A stretch of DNA of 64,000 nucleotides. Origin: Candidatus Scybalocola faecigallinarum (GTDB lineage Bacteria > Bacillota > Clostridia > Lachnospirales > Lachnospiraceae). A program made the translations under genes and the position numbers. The notes beneath the pieces are model-generated. The model was not told where the DNA came from. It did not search any database and was given only the letters and a program-made list of their open reading frames with translations. Positions 26,657-36,380 of the stretch are shown here, piece after piece. The stretch covers positions 50,337-114,336 of the forward strand of contig DVIT01000002.1 of NCBI GenBank assembly GCA_018711005.1. Direction: 5' to 3'. Position 1 is the first letter of the stretch. The number at the start of each line of letters is the position of its first letter.

Positions 26657-26983
26657 GGAGTCACCTGCATTTCTCTCATTTTCTTTAAGCAGCTATTCCC
26701 GTCAATGGATACCCACGGGGTATACCGTATGTTATTCCCTTCGGGCGGCGGCTTCGCCGTCAAGGGATAGCTATCTAAAATATTATAAATGAATTTAGTT
26801 TTCCAGTCAATGGACATTTGGGATTTTTTCTGATAGACTGTAGATGATCGTTACTATTCACAGCCGTTTCATACTTGGCAGCAGATGCGTTGTGCTTGCA
26901 CAAAACCAATAGTAACGATGATTGGCGCCCGTTCAGTCCGCTGAAGGGTTGCCAAAAAATCATAGAAAAAGGAGTTATTTAAA
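26657..26983. other. Intergenic region with two structured segments
   Basis: Between the divergent yicC and rqcH genes. Segment one (26692-26770) has CTATTCCC / GGGATAG as outer complementary ends and an inner CGGCG-GCTT-CGCCG hairpin. Segment two (26847-26919) has 12-base arms ATCGTTACTATT / AATAGTAACGAT enclosing a smaller TTGTGC / GCACAA hairpin (26890-26903). No reading frame of note. Both look like intergenic repeat elements or structured leader RNA. Confidence 0.5.
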
Positions 26984-28738
26984 ATGGCATTTGACGGACT
27001 GGTCATCGCAAGCCTGGCCCATGAATTAAAGGCTGGTCTTGTCGGCGGCCGTATTAATAAAATCTATCAACCGGAAGGCGATGAGCTTATACTGACGATC
27101 AAAAATAACCGGACCAATTACCGGCTTCTCATCTCAGCCAGCGCTTCCCTTCCCCTTGTTTACCTTACCGAAGAAACTAAGACTAATCCACTGACTGCTC
27201 CAAATTTCTGCATGCTCCTGCGCAAGCATTTGTCCGGTGGAAAGATCCTGGATATTGTCCAGCCGGAAATGGAGCGTATCCTCCGTTTTGAGATCGAACA
27301 TCTGGATGAAATGGGGGACACCTGCATCAAGTATTTAATTGTTGAGCTTATGGGAAAGCACAGCAACATTATCTTCACCCAGCCTGACGGCACGATCATT
27401 GACAGTATTAAGCATATTTCCTTAAATGTCAGCTCTGTCCGGGAAGTGCTTCCGGGACGGACATACTTTATCCCAAAAACCGTGGAAAAGAAAAATCCCA
27501 TGACCGTGACCCGGGATGAATTTTTTGATTTTGTCCTGACCCGCCCGGCGCCGGTGAGCAAGGCGATTTATACATCCCTTACCGGCATCAGCCCCATTGC
27601 CGCCACGGAAATCTGCTTCCGCAGCCGTATTGACGGGGATAAAAGCACAGACAGCCTGTCGCCGGATGAAAAGGAGGCTCTGTATACAGGCTTTGAAGGG
27701 TTTATGGAACTGATCCGCACATGCCGCTTCCAGCCCACCATTGTTTACCGAAATGACGAGCCGGTAGAGTTTTCCTGTGTGCCCCTGACCTGCTACGGCT
27801 CTTTGCAGACCCGGGAATTTTCCAGCATGTCAAAGCTTCTGGAAAATTATTACGCCATGAAAAATACCATTACCCGTATCCGGCAAAAGTCCTCGGATCT
27901 GCGGCGGATCGTTACCACAGCCCTGGACCGGAGCAGGAAGAAATATCAGCTTCAGCAAAAACAGATGGCGGATACGCAAAAGAAGGATAAGTACAAGGTT
28001 TACGGTGAACTGATCAACACCTACGGATATGAGCTGGAACCGGAGGCCAAGTCCCTTACCTGCCTGAATTATTATACGGATAAGGAGATCACTATCCCTC
28101 TGGATCCTCAGCTTTCTGCCAGGGACAATGCGGTGCGGTATTTTGACCGGTACAATAAGCTGAAACGCACAAGTGATGCCCTGGAACAGCTTCTCGTGGA
28201 AACAAAGGAAGAAATCGACCATCTGGAATCCATCCAGACGGCGCTGGACATTGCTTTATATGAAGAAGATCTGGCACAGATCAAAGACGAGCTGACAGAA
28301 TACGGCTATATCCGCCGCCATGGTTCCCAAAAAGGCGCTAAGCGCCAGAGCAAAAGCCGTCCCTTCCATTATATATCCTCTGACGGCTATGATATTTACG
28401 TTGGAAAAAACAATTTTCAAAATGAAGAACTGACCTTTAAGCTGGCCACAGGCAATGACTGGTGGTTCCACGCCAAAGGCATTCCCGGCTCTCATGTGAT
28501 CGTTAAAAGCAACAATGAAGAACTGCCGGATCAGACCTTTGAGGAAGCCGCCCGCCTGGCAGCCTACTATTCCCAGGGCCGCAGCTCGGATAAAACAGAA
28601 GTGGATTATATCCAGAAAAAGCACGTAAAAAAGGTCAGCGGAGCAAAGCCGGGCTTTGTTATTTACCATACCAATTATTCCATGATCGTCTCCCCTGATA
28701 TTAACGGGATCCAGGCTGTTGAGGACAGAAAATCCTGA
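26984..28738 (+). CDS. rqcH: NFACT family ribosome quality control protein (RqcH/Rqc2 homologue)
   Basis: 584 residues: NFACT-N domain starting MAFDGLVIASLAHEL, HhH region, long coiled coil (about 295-400) and C-terminal NFACT-R domain with DIYVGKNNFQNEEL and WWFHAKGIPGSHV. In Bacillus RqcH binds the split 50S subunit and recruits Ala-tRNA to add alanine tails to stalled chains. The same family was earlier called fibronectin-binding protein. AAAGGAG precedes the ATG. Confidence 0.93.
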   Translation: MAFDGLVIASLAHELKAGLVGGRINKIYQPEGDELILTIKNNRTNYRLLISASASLPLVYLTEETKTNPLTAPNFCMLLRKHLSGGKILDIVQPEMERILRFEIEHLDEMGDTCIKYLIVELMGKHSNIIFTQPDGTIIDSIKHISLNVSSVREVLPGRTYFIPKTVEKKNPMTVTRDEFFDFVLTRPAPVSKAIYTSLTGISPIAATEICFRSRIDGDKSTDSLSPDEKEALYTGFEGFMELIRTCRFQPTIVYRNDEPVEFSCVPLTCYGSLQTREFSSMSKLLENYYAMKNTITRIRQKSSDLRRIVTTALDRSRKKYQLQQKQMADTQKKDKYKVYGELINTYGYELEPEAKSLTCLNYYTDKEITIPLDPQLSARDNAVRYFDRYNKLKRTSDALEQLLVETKEEIDHLESIQTALDIALYEEDLAQIKDELTEYGYIRRHGSQKGAKRQSKSRPFHYISSDGYDIYVGKNNFQNEELTFKLATGNDWWFHAKGIPGSHVIVKSNNEELPDQTFEEAARLAAYYSQGRSSDKTEVDYIQKKHVKKVSGAKPGFVIYHTNYSMIVSPDINGIQAVEDRKS

Positions 28739-28762
28739 AAACAGGGGTATGGTTCTGCATTG

Positions 28763-28793
28763 AAAAAATCAGGCCCGATGGACCTGATTTTTT
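28763..28793. terminator. Bidirectional terminator after rqcH
   Basis: Arms AAAAAATCAGG / CCTGATTTTTT around a 9-base loop, providing T-runs for both rqcH (plus) and the deacetylase gene (minus). Confidence 0.8.
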
Positions 28794-28843
28794 CTATAAA
28801 CTCCCTGCAAACGACTGTACAGGCATTTGCAGGAAAAGTGAGG

Positions 28844-29794
28844 CTATGCAAATTGGATGGGCTTTACATTTTCGTCGATCACATCAAAGGTGTAACCGGC
28901 TGCCTGAAGCTGCTTAATGATTTCAGGAAGGGATTCGATCACCGTATCTTTTCCCGGGATATTGTGCATGAGCAGGATGGAACGGTTTGTATAGCTGCTC
29001 TCCTGCACGGCTCTTTTAATAAGATCTTCGCCCTTATAGCCGTCACAGTCACCGTCATAAGCATTCCAGTCATGATAGATCAGCCCTTGTTTTTTTACTT
29101 CTTCCAGAAGATTTTTACGGATGGAGGAATTGTATCCGGTATTGCTGCCTCCCGGGAAGCGGAAAATGCGGCTGTGCTCACCTGTTGCTTCATAGATCAG
29201 ATCGTCCATTTTTTTATAATCTGCCATAAAAGCGTCTACTGAGCTATAAATCTGGCCATAGTCATGGGTATAACTGTGGACAGCCACTACATGACCCCGG
29301 TCATGAATTTCCTTAAGCTGCTTTACCAGATCTTCATCATTCATAAATTGAGCCGTCACAAAAAAAGTCGCCTTAACATTATATTGATCCAACACATCTA
29401 AAAGCTTTGGCGTTGTGGCACAGGGCCCGTCATCAAAAGTTATATAGACCACCTTTTTATTAGTGGTATCTTCACTTTCCTTCTGCTTCTCAACGCCGGC
29501 TGTTTTTTCCTGTTTGTTCTTTTCCTGCACATCTGCCGGCTCTTTTTTCTGGGCCTGTTCAATGACCGGCTTTGTTTCTGCTTTTTGAGGCCGGGCAAGA
29601 GTTTCCTTTACACTTTCCTGATGATGAGATGCATCGGCAAGATCCCTTGCTTCCCCTTTTTGACTTTGTTTTAAATGGGAATAAATATAAAAAATACCGC
29701 TGAATCCTAAGATTACAAGCAAAACTAAGATCGTTCCTCTGATACGGCGTTTTTTCTTTTGTGCATTTCTTCGTTTATCTTTATCGTTTCTCAT
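28844..29794 (-). CDS. Membrane-anchored polysaccharide deacetylase
   Basis: 316 residues. A basic N-terminus and one membrane helix (about 19-38), a Lys/Glu-rich linker, then a NodB domain (about 115-305). Catalytic motifs: TFDDGPC (base and metal Asp), the HSYTHDY His pair, RFPGGSN and a C-terminal LMHN motif. It should remove N-acetyl groups from peptidoglycan or a surface glycan outside the cell. AGGAGG lies before the ATG. No glycan cluster is adjacent. Confidence 0.9.
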   Translation of the reverse strand: MRNDKDKRRNAQKKKRRIRGTILVLLVILGFSGIFYIYSHLKQSQKGEARDLADASHHQESVKETLARPQKAETKPVIEQAQKKEPADVQEKNKQEKTAGVEKQKESEDTTNKKVVYITFDDGPCATTPKLLDVLDQYNVKATFFVTAQFMNDEDLVKQLKEIHDRGHVVAVHSYTHDYGQIYSSVDAFMADYKKMDDLIYEATGEHSRIFRFPGGSNTGYNSSIRKNLLEEVKKQGLIYHDWNAYDGDCDGYKGEDLIKRAVQESSYTNRSILLMHNIPGKDTVIESLPEIIKQLQAAGYTFDVIDENVKPIQFA

Positions 29795-29886
29795 CGTACT
29801 TACCTCCTGACACTAAGATTACTTTATATGGATTTATTATTTATCAAGGTTACACTGATCATATCATATGAAACCGGAGGGATTCA

Positions 29887-29958
29887 ATGGAAAACGCAAT
29901 TCTTCAGACTTTGTCAGAATTATATACAAATATGACAGTAAAATTTAAGAAATCATAA
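29887..29958 (+). CDS. Possible 23-residue small protein
   Basis: A short frame beginning MENAILQTLSELY, with GGAGGG 5 bases ahead of its ATG and a strong terminator 8 bases after its stop. Predicted amphipathic N-terminal helix with a basic tail. It lies between the deacetylase and rhamnosidase genes on the other strand. I find no clear promoter; a leader peptide or small protein are both possible, or chance. Confidence 0.4.
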   Translation: MENAILQTLSELYTNMTVKFKKS

Positions 29959-29965
29959 CAAAAAG

Positions 29966-30024
29966 AAAAAACGGGGCCAAGGCCCCTTGATCAGGTTGAT
30001 CAAGGGGCCTCAGTCCCGTTTTCT
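29966..30024. terminator. Strong bidirectional terminator
   Basis: Perfect 13-bp stem beginning GGCCCCTTGATCA (29981-29993) with a 3-base loop and complement to 30009; outer AAAACGGG / CCCGTTTT arms extend it. T-runs on both strands; it ends the rhamnosidase transcript. Confidence 0.85.
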
Positions 30025-30034
30025 TTTATTTCAT

Positions 30035-33000
30035 TTACAGATTCCAGCAGTAATCTCCGCTGCCGACCTCCCTGATCTGTCCGTCCGGTAAAAGCACTGT
30101 GGCGCTTGTGTTTGCCGGCACGGTCAGGTGATATGTGCAGCCGCCGTCGGCCTTTTTCCATCCGGCCCGGATCGTACCATAAGGCGTTTCAAAATAACCG
30201 TCTGCGCTTTCCCACGGCCCGATCTGGGGCTGTGCTGTAAAATGCTTATAGCCCGGCTGATCCTCATCCCGCATAATGCCTAAAACATACATATACAGCC
30301 ATTCGCATACAGCGCCAAGGGAATAATGGTTAAAGGAGTTCATGGAGTTATTTCCGCCAAAGCCTTTTTCCCGGGTGTAGGAATCCCACCGTTCCCAGAT
30401 AGAGGTAGCGCCCTGGGTTACGGGATACAGCCATGACGGACACTTGGTCTGGGCCATAAGCTTGTAGGCATCCTCCTTATGACCGGTCACTGTCAGCATT
30501 GGATTTAAAGGCGCTGTTCCAAAAAATCCTGTTGTTACTGTATAGTCTACCCGCTGTGTTTTATCTGCCAGATGATCGCCAAAGGCCTGGATATATTTTT
30601 CATCCACCATGCCGTAAGCCAGAGGAAGGGCATAGGAACACTGAGTGTCATCTGCTGTTTTTCCGGTCTTGGGATCTACAAAACGGTTGTTCCAGTAAGC
30701 CTTCAGTTCTTTATACAGATCGCTGTAAGCCGCAGCATCTTCATTTTCACCAATAGCGGCAGCCATCTTAGACATAATCCGGGCATTATATCCGTAAAAG
30801 GCATAGCAGATCAGGTCCAGATCCGTTTCATCCGGAGACAGCCAGTCACCTAAGGTCATCACGCCGCCTGTAAGATTTCCGTCCACATTGATGCGGGCAG
30901 AATAATCCATAAATGCTTTCATGGCTTCATAGTTGTCCTTAATGACCTGTACATCGCCGTACTGCTGGTAAACTTCCCAGGTTACAATAAGCCCGGCGCT
31001 TTCATAGGTATAGCCGCCGAAGCCGCCGCCTACAGGCGCAATGTCCGGATATTTTCCATGAACCTGCAGGTCGCGCATCGCCTGAAGATACCGGTAATAA
31101 AACAGCCGTACATCCGAGTTAAAGGATGCGGTCCTTGAAAAGACTTCTGTATCTCCATCCCAGCCCATACGCTCATTTCTCTGAGGACAATCCGTGGGCA
31201 CGCTGATAAAGTTTGCCAACTGGGAACGGCGCACATTTTCAATGAACCGGTTGATCATATCCTCTGAAGTTTTGACTTCGCCGGTCATTTCTTTAACAGA
31301 AGAAAGCTGGACCGTACATACTTCATCTAACTGGGGCATTTTGGATACGCCCCGGATTTCAATGTAGCGGTAGCCCCGGAAGGTAAATCTGGGCATATAA
31401 ATTTCCCCGTCAGGATTTCCGGCAAAGGTGTAAATATCCGTGCAGTCGGCATCTCTTAAATTTTCAACCATCATCGTTCCTGTACGTCCAGCATACTCTG
31501 GAAGATCCGGGTACAGGATCTCCGCATAGCGGATCACAGCCTTTGTCCCCCGCTGGCCAAAAAGCTTCAGCTTAGGCACGCCGGCCGTATTATAGCCCAT
31601 ATCATAAATATAAACGCCCGGCTCAACTTCCTTAACGCTTTGGGCCTGGATCTGTCCAACAGCATATACGCCGCTGCCAACCTGTCCGATGATCTTGGGC
31701 TCCTGCATATTTACCGTTGGCCAGGACATGGGTCCCTGTCCCTGGACATCGCCCTGGCCAATGGCTACCGGCGCGATCTCCTGCGGGCATATCCATGCCG
31801 AATCATCAAAGCCTGCTTTAGAAAATCCTTCATATGCCTCAGCAGTTACTGCATTATAATGCTCTCCATGGAAAAATCCTGCATATTCAAATGGGCCGTC
31901 CGGGCTGTATTTCCAGTGCTTTGTATCGGTCACACAGGTATCCCGTGTTCCGTCCTCATAGGTGATAACAACCTTTCCAAGAAGGGACTCCCGGTCGCCG
32001 TAATAGTTATAATTTCCAAGGACAAAGGTCTGGGCGTCGCTCCACCAACCGGAAGCAAGGATGGCGCCAAGGGCATTTTCCCCGGGCCGGATCAGGTGAT
32101 CCAGAGCATATGTCTGATACATAATATGATGGTCATACTGGGTTTCTCCCGGATTAAACCATGTATCAGTCACTGCCTGGCCATTGATCCGGCACTCGTA
32201 AATACCTCTGGCCGTTACATATAAGCGGGCCGATTTTACCGGCTTATCTGCAATATTAAAGCATGTACGCAGCATAGGGATGGACGTATGCTTCGGATCC
32301 CCGCAGATCATAACATCTTTATCCCCGGCGCTGATGGCATAAACCTTTTGTCCGCCCTGCTCATCCACGCACATCTGACCTTCGTTTATGGCATGGGCAA
32401 AAATGCTTCCCGTCCTTCCGGTACAGGAGGTATCAATACCGTTTTGTGCGTCCTCTGCAAAAATATAAGCCCCGGGCTTTCTTAAGTTTTTCACTTTTAT
32501 ATAAGAGAAATAAGCCTTTTGTCCGGCAGGCACATAAAAGCCAATATGGTTCAGCCGGGGAAATGTATTCACATCATTATTTCCCAACGGATTGATCTGA
32601 CGGGGCGCTATGACTTCTGCTCCCCAAGGAAGCTTTCTGTACTGGGCATCCACACGGATCCCGTCCACATAGGTATAGACACAGTTTCCGGTCACTTCCA
32701 AATATAGCTTGTGGGCCTCATAACGGTTTTTCAGGGTGATCACCGGCGCATGGCTTTCACTGTCAAAGTCTGCCACATCCACTACAGCCAAAGGCACATC
32801 TGCCCGATCCTTTGGATCAATGCCTACCCGGTAAATGGAAAGCTTGGCAGGGATCTGAGCAGCGTCAATGTCAAATCGGAAATAATTTTCCACAGAAATC
32901 CTCCGGTCATTGGCCCCAATGACCACGCCGGCCCGGCTGCTTCCCGGATCCAGACGAAACTCGGTTTCCACGCCAAAGATTCCCCGCACATCCGGGCTTA

Positions 33001-33382
33001 AGGTGCAGTAAGGCGCTCCGATCCACTGAGCCCCTTCCCAGGCCTGTATAGAGCTGTCCATAAGTCCGGTTTCAAAGGTCTGCTCCACGGAAACAACACT
33101 CTCACCGGATGCATCCCATACACAAACATTCCAGTAATAGCATGTACAAGGCTCCAATGGCTGTCCGCCGTAATAAACGCCGTTAGACGCATCCGAGTCT
33201 ACCTGGCCGCTGTCCCACATATCCCCTGCGCCGCTGGCAGTCCCTACAGTGATCCGGTAACGGATCTGGCGGGCATCTTTTTCATCAGACTTCATTTTCC
33301 AGGAAAATCTGGGGCACTGGCAATCCAGTCCCAATGGATTTTCCATATACTCAGTTTTTAAATCATAGATCTGAAAACTCAT
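30035..33382 (-). CDS. Alpha-L-rhamnosidase (GH78)
   Basis: 1115 residues, no signal peptide, so probably cytoplasmic. Order of domains: N-terminal Ig-like Bac_rhamnosid_N (starting LKTEYMENPLGLD), beta-sandwich domains, then the (alpha/alpha)6 catalytic barrel (about 690-1020) and a C-terminal beta domain. The hallmark DCPQRNERMGWDGD carries the general acid Glu, with the second conserved region SFNHYSLGAV. It releases rhamnose from plant glycosides or oligosaccharides. AGGGAGG precedes the ATG. No rhamnose transporter or catabolic gene is adjacent, so uptake must be encoded elsewhere. Confidence 0.92.
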   Translation of the reverse strand: MSFQIYDLKTEYMENPLGLDCQCPRFSWKMKSDEKDARQIRYRITVGTASGAGDMWDSGQVDSDASNGVYYGGQPLEPCTCYYWNVCVWDASGESVVSVEQTFETGLMDSSIQAWEGAQWIGAPYCTLSPDVRGIFGVETEFRLDPGSSRAGVVIGANDRRISVENYFRFDIDAAQIPAKLSIYRVGIDPKDRADVPLAVVDVADFDSESHAPVITLKNRYEAHKLYLEVTGNCVYTYVDGIRVDAQYRKLPWGAEVIAPRQINPLGNNDVNTFPRLNHIGFYVPAGQKAYFSYIKVKNLRKPGAYIFAEDAQNGIDTSCTGRTGSIFAHAINEGQMCVDEQGGQKVYAISAGDKDVMICGDPKHTSIPMLRTCFNIADKPVKSARLYVTARGIYECRINGQAVTDTWFNPGETQYDHHIMYQTYALDHLIRPGENALGAILASGWWSDAQTFVLGNYNYYGDRESLLGKVVITYEDGTRDTCVTDTKHWKYSPDGPFEYAGFFHGEHYNAVTAEAYEGFSKAGFDDSAWICPQEIAPVAIGQGDVQGQGPMSWPTVNMQEPKIIGQVGSGVYAVGQIQAQSVKEVEPGVYIYDMGYNTAGVPKLKLFGQRGTKAVIRYAEILYPDLPEYAGRTGTMMVENLRDADCTDIYTFAGNPDGEIYMPRFTFRGYRYIEIRGVSKMPQLDEVCTVQLSSVKEMTGEVKTSEDMINRFIENVRRSQLANFISVPTDCPQRNERMGWDGDTEVFSRTASFNSDVRLFYYRYLQAMRDLQVHGKYPDIAPVGGGFGGYTYESAGLIVTWEVYQQYGDVQVIKDNYEAMKAFMDYSARINVDGNLTGGVMTLGDWLSPDETDLDLICYAFYGYNARIMSKMAAAIGENEDAAAYSDLYKELKAYWNNRFVDPKTGKTADDTQCSYALPLAYGMVDEKYIQAFGDHLADKTQRVDYTVTTGFFGTAPLNPMLTVTGHKEDAYKLMAQTKCPSWLYPVTQGATSIWERWDSYTREKGFGGNNSMNSFNHYSLGAVCEWLYMYVLGIMRDEDQPGYKHFTAQPQIGPWESADGYFETPYGTIRAGWKKADGGCTYHLTVPANTSATVLLPDGQIREVGSGDYCWNL

Positions 33383-33682
33383 AATAAACCTCCCTGTATC
33401 ATTGACTCGCAGACACCTCCCGTCTCCGGGCCGCCTGCGGTTTCTTTTGTATGAACAGCTAAAGTGCTGAACCCTTACCTTTATTATAATAAAACAATCT
33501 GTACAATTAATCTATAACAAATGTGGCTTTTTTTATCAATTTTGATATAATTTGTTTTTTACAGTTTTTGAATGGTTTAGGTGCAGGTTTCTGCTAATTT
33601 TTCTATAGACTTTGTATTTAACACTGTATTTTGCGTTTCAAAAGTAAGGATGAGACGTTCTCCCGGAAATATATTGTTATCT
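33383..33682. other. Upstream region of the rhamnosidase gene
   Basis: AT-rich, no gene. On the minus strand TATAAT (33483-33488) could be the -10 box, but no good -35 lies 16-18 bases upstream, which fits an activator-dependent promoter. Nothing else is recognised. Confidence 0.35.
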
Positions 33683-33907
33683 TCATATGCCTGTATTTTC
33701 CGACCCTAATCCTTTCAAATACAAAGGTTTTTCATATTTATACGGGATTCCTTTTCTAAACAAATAGTCTGCAATGATCTTCTCAGATTTGGATCTTACG
33801 CGTTCCCCCCTGTCCGTCAGGATCACCGGTTCTCCTTCCCGAAATTGCTTCCCTTCATATTTTTCCGACAACCATGCCTGCAATATCTGATCCCACACAG
33901 GTTCCAC
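33683..33907 (-). pseudogene. Fragment of conserved Clostridial nuclease-like hypothetical protein
   Basis: A 74-residue frame. The segment RVRSKSEKIIADYLFRKGIPYKYE is cut here to its core SKSEKIIADYL and YKYEKPL, which I recall from PD-(D/E)xK-like hypothetical proteins of Lachnospiraceae, normally followed by a PDF-containing catalytic half. That half is missing: the frame ends in an unrelated tail after LKGLG. A remnant is the best reading; the family assignment is from memory. Confidence 0.5.
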
Positions 33908-34023
33908 AGGACCGATTTTCTACGGCCATAGAAAGATTTTTTAAAAATCCAGCCGAAGTCACTATTTCTGCCCTGAGTATAAAAGTGAAAAAACAAGAGT
34001 TTAATAGAAAAACTGAGCTATAA

Positions 34024-35439
34024 TTAAACATACAGTGCTTCTCCCGAACCTTTTCCTCCCGGAAAATACATTTTCACGCAAAAGCCGCCCTGGCTGCCGT
34101 GGTCAAAGGTTACACGGCCTTCATGGACACGGATAATCTGGCGGACAATCAATAGGCCCAGACCGTGTCTGGCCTCTCCTACGGCACTGTCGCTGAACAT
34201 ATAGTGGGGGGTTTTTCGCAGCTTTTCCAGCATTTCCTCACTGATGCCCTTGCCGTCGTCCTCCACCATAATGTAATAACCTTCTTTTTCCGCGCCCACG
34301 GCCATAGTTACATGGCAGCCATCCGGATTGTGGGTCAGCACATTATTTAACACATTGTTCACTGCCCGGAGCAAAAGCGACTTATCGCCATGGATCATGC
34401 CGCTGGCTTCCGGGTTATGATCCTGCCACTGTAAAGGGTATTTTTCTTCCAGATCGCTATTAATAAAGTCCGCTGCACACTGACGGGCAAGACCCCGCAG
34501 ACTGACCGGTTCTACAGACATAGGCTGCATATGGTATTCCAGCTTTGATGCCAGGTTCAGATCCCGGATAAGATTTTTCATTTTAAGGCTTTGGCGCCGG
34601 ATCATGGATGCCTTTTTCCGGATTTCTTCAGACAGGCAGGGATCCTCCTCCATCTGGGCAGCATATCCAAGAACCATGGACAGCGGGGTACGTATATCAT
34701 GAGAAACGCCGGAAATCCAGTTGGCCCGCGCCATTTCCTTTTTGCGCAGATCCACCTTCTGGGCCTGAAGGATTTCTGCCGTCTCATTAAGATCCCGGGC
34801 CAGATCTGATAAAAGCCCCCGTTCCCGCACATAAACCGGCTGCTGGGTAGGCAGCGCCGCAATGCCCTCGGCAATCGGGCGGATCTGGCGCAAAAGTCCT
34901 GAATTGGCAGCCACATAAATAAGAAATATGGCAGTCACATTGATCCCAAGAACAGAAAGGAAGATCATCGGGGCATTTTTTATTGTGTCCAGATCCCATA
35001 CCGGGTATAAATGCTTCCAATACCGGTCTTTGGGATAACCGACTACTACCAGGCCCTCGTCTGTGCCTGCGGTAAATGTAGGATAATCCTTTAAATAGCC
35101 CCGCGTCAGGGCAGAAATCTCTCCAATGGTGTAGGTTTTTGGAATTTCTTCGGGAAGGTCATTGGTATGCCACACTACAGACATGGTTTCATTATCAATG
35201 TAAATGGCCCACACATTTTCCTGATCCAGCGACTTTTGGGCTGCATCTGAAAGGACATAGCCATCCGCCTCTTTTGTAAGGCCCAGGGCCACCGACTGAG
35301 CCAAGGACCAGGGCACCCCGGCACCGGTCTGCCGTGAAGCAAAGATAAAAAATAATACAATATTTAATATAAGAATCAGCAGCGTGCTTATAAATAAGAT
35401 TGCCGCAAATCTCCGTATGAGCTTTGTTATACTGTGCAT
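34024..35439 (-). CDS. Two-component sensor histidine kinase
   Basis: 471 residues. Two membrane helices (about 10-33 and 155-178) enclose an extracellular sensor of about 120 residues; a short HAMP-like linker leads to the HisKA domain with SGVSHDIRTPLSM (phospho-acceptor His) and the ATPase with N box NNVLNNVLTHN, G1 DDGKGI and G2 HGLGLLIV. It follows its response regulator gene by 4 bases. Being divergent from an ABC transporter of the peptide-immunity type, it probably senses envelope stress or a peptide; inference from context. Confidence 0.92.
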   Translation of the reverse strand: MHSITKLIRRFAAILFISTLLILILNIVLFFIFASRQTGAGVPWSLAQSVALGLTKEADGYVLSDAAQKSLDQENVWAIYIDNETMSVVWHTNDLPEEIPKTYTIGEISALTRGYLKDYPTFTAGTDEGLVVVGYPKDRYWKHLYPVWDLDTIKNAPMIFLSVLGINVTAIFLIYVAANSGLLRQIRPIAEGIAALPTQQPVYVRERGLLSDLARDLNETAEILQAQKVDLRKKEMARANWISGVSHDIRTPLSMVLGYAAQMEEDPCLSEEIRKKASMIRRQSLKMKNLIRDLNLASKLEYHMQPMSVEPVSLRGLARQCAADFINSDLEEKYPLQWQDHNPEASGMIHGDKSLLLRAVNNVLNNVLTHNPDGCHVTMAVGAEKEGYYIMVEDDGKGISEEMLEKLRKTPHYMFSDSAVGEARHGLGLLIVRQIIRVHEGRVTFDHGSQGGFCVKMYFPGGKGSGEALYV

Positions 35440-35443
35440 ACTG

Positions 35444-36139
35444 TCAGCCTCCTGTGATCAGCTTATACCCCAGGCCCTTCACGGTGATCAGTGACGCCGG
35501 CCTGGATGGATTTTCTTCGATTTTTTCCCGGATCCTCCGTATATGGGCCATAAGGCTGTTTTCATAGCCATAAGGATTGTCTCCCCAGGCGGCCTCGCAA
35601 AGCTGGTCAATGGTGACAATGCGCCCGGCATTGCGGTAAAGGGCCTTTAAAATTTCATATTCTTTGGCCGTAAGGGGAATCTCTTTGTCCTTTCGGATAA
35701 CCATGGCCCGATCAAAATCAATCTGGCATGCCGCCAGGACGATTCTTGGCCGTTCTTCCTTATAATAGCGCCGCAAAATGATCCCCACCCGCAGCAAAAG
35801 CTCTCTTGGCAAAAATGGTTTTACAATGTAATCATCTGCCCCAAGGCCCAGTCCCAGGACCCGGTCCTCATCTTCACCTCTGGCTGTTAGGAACAGCACC
35901 GGGATTTCCGTAAACATGCGCATTTCCCGCAGCAGGTCAAAACCGCTGCCATCCGGCAGCATCACATCTAAAATGGCCAGCTCCGGCTTCCAATCCTTTG
36001 CCAGGGCCAATGCCTGCGCCTTGTTTGCAGCCGTTTTTATATGAATATAACCATCCGATCCTAAAAAGGAACATACCATATCCCTCAGATCTTTTTCATC
36101 ATCCACAAGCAGTATTTTCTTCTCTTTTAAATGATCCAT
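35444..36139 (-). CDS. OmpR-family response regulator
   Basis: 231 residues: receiver domain with LLVDDEKDL acidic pair, phospho-acceptor in LAILDVMLPDGSG, TARGEDED and the Lys in YIVKPF; then a winged-helix DNA-binding domain ending YKLITGG. The frame extends to 36160, but GGAGGAG lies 5 bases before the ATG at 36139. It probably binds the 11-bp-spaced repeats at 36260-36297 in front of the divergent ABC operon. Confidence 0.93.
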   Translation of the reverse strand: MDHLKEKKILLVDDEKDLRDMVCSFLGSDGYIHIKTAANKAQALALAKDWKPELAILDVMLPDGSGFDLLREMRMFTEIPVLFLTARGEDEDRVLGLGLGADDYIVKPFLPRELLLRVGIILRRYYKEERPRIVLAACQIDFDRAMVIRKDKEIPLTAKEYEILKALYRNAGRIVTIDQLCEAAWGDNPYGYENSLMAHIRRIREKIEENPSRPASLITVKGLGYKLITGG

Positions 36140-36259
36140 ACAATCTCCTCCCGGCAGCATATGTTGATGCCAGGGAGCACGAAGTGCGGAGAAATCCGTG
36201 GCATCACATATTCAGTATATCACAACCTTCCGGCATTTTGCCCGGGACTTTGGAAAAGT

Positions 36260-36311
36260 AAGGTAAATGTAAGGTTGGCAGAAGGTGGACACAAGGTTGG
36301 ACATTTACAAT
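36260..36311 (+). promoter_or_regulatory. Four 11-bp-spaced AAGGT repeats ahead of ABC operon
   Basis: AAGGT begins at 36260, 36271, 36282 and 36293, exactly 11 bases apart; three copies continue with TGG or GGAC. TACAAT (36306-36311), a 5/6 match to a -10 box, follows the last repeat by 8 bases, and the repeats occupy the -35 region. This layout fits activation by an OmpR-type regulator binding direct repeats once per helical turn. Confidence 0.65.
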
Positions 36312-36380
36312 AAGAGCATAGCCGGAAGCGAAAAAATACAAATAAACTTGCACGGCTGCACAGAAAGGAGACTTTTTTGT

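Noticed and set aside
31640..32224. 194-codon plus-strand frame inside the rhamnosidase gene
   Set aside because: Shadow of a well-supported GH78 gene.
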